A DNA stretch of 64,000 nt from Streptomyces sp. NBC_01341. GTDB taxonomy: Bacteria > Actinomycetota > Actinomycetes > Streptomycetales > Streptomycetaceae. The translations under genes were made by a program, and so were the position numbers. This document shows positions 63,996-64,000 of this stretch, one piece after another; within the stretch, counting starts at the first letter, position 1; every line of letters begins with the position of its first letter. The stretch covers positions 1,550,001-1,614,000 of the forward strand of contig NZ_CP108364.1 in NCBI RefSeq assembly GCF_035946055.1, given 5' to 3'. Below the pieces are notes generated by a model. It saw nothing but the letters and a program-made list of their open reading frames with translations. It was not told the origin of the DNA and searched no databases.

Positions 63996-64000
63996 GGTTG

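Overview
The window is high-GC actinobacterial DNA, almost certainly from a Streptomyces. The evidence is strong third-position G/C bias, GTG starts with GGAGG-type ribosome sites, ngcEFG sugar uptake genes, an HTH-fused MurA-like protein beside an aconitase, a class F sortase, and DasR- and CebR-type operators. Positions 1-40.8 kb are largely a carbohydrate-scavenging region. The remaining 23 kb is one enormous open reading frame.

Layout: (1) 1-2052 (-), 3'-truncated DUF1906 glycoside-hydrolase-like protein with peptidoglycan-binding-like repeats. (2) 2562-5999 (-), ngcEFG, a GlcNAc/chitobiose ABC importer with a DasR-type site upstream, divergent from a secreted GH92 alpha-mannosidase (6493-10341). 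(3) 10.8-13.4 kb, a surface protein, class F sortase, histidine phosphatase and a truncated XRE regulator. (4) 13.4-17.2 kb, divergent GH31 alpha-xylosidase and xylose isomerase. (5) 17.3-21.8 kb, binding protein, two permeases and a GH1 beta-glucosidase behind a near-perfect CebR box, followed by a ROK regulator. (6) 23.3-29.2 kb, aconitase, GNAT, DUF4236 and the HTH-MurA fusion. (7) 29.7-37.1 kb, a secreted I36/crystallin-like protein, an alpha-glucosidase/ABC import operon and an orphan sugar-binding lipoprotein. (8) 37.2-40.8 kb, a PadR regulator with an ABC ATPase and a FtsX-type permease. (9) 40.8-64 kb (-), a 7,716-codon multidomain protein.

How it works together: several modules share one design, an ABC importer plus a hydrolase that releases or splits its sugar. 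NgcEFG (GlcNAc/chitobiose) sits beside an exported mannosidase, which suits trimming of mannose-rich glycans. The GH1 operon suits cytoplasmic cleavage of imported beta-glucosides, the GH13 operon alpha-glucosides, and YicI plus XylA release and isomerise xylose. Three sequences resembling DasR sites suggest that part of the region answers to aminosugar status.

The most unusual object is the giant protein. It carries an N-terminal HELIH zinc-peptidase-like motif, two tandem papain-like modules with His before Cys (circularly permuted order), and a 3.3-kb internal direct repeat. Each repeat copy holds a Cys-His-Asp 'lonely Cys' module and a HELAH metallopeptidase-like module. Further on are an OmpA-like segment, coiled coils, about 1,600 residues of unassigned sequence, and two OTU-like segments that both have Gly where the catalytic Cys should be. 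It resembles polymorphic-toxin or effector architecture, but its function cannot be read from the sequence.
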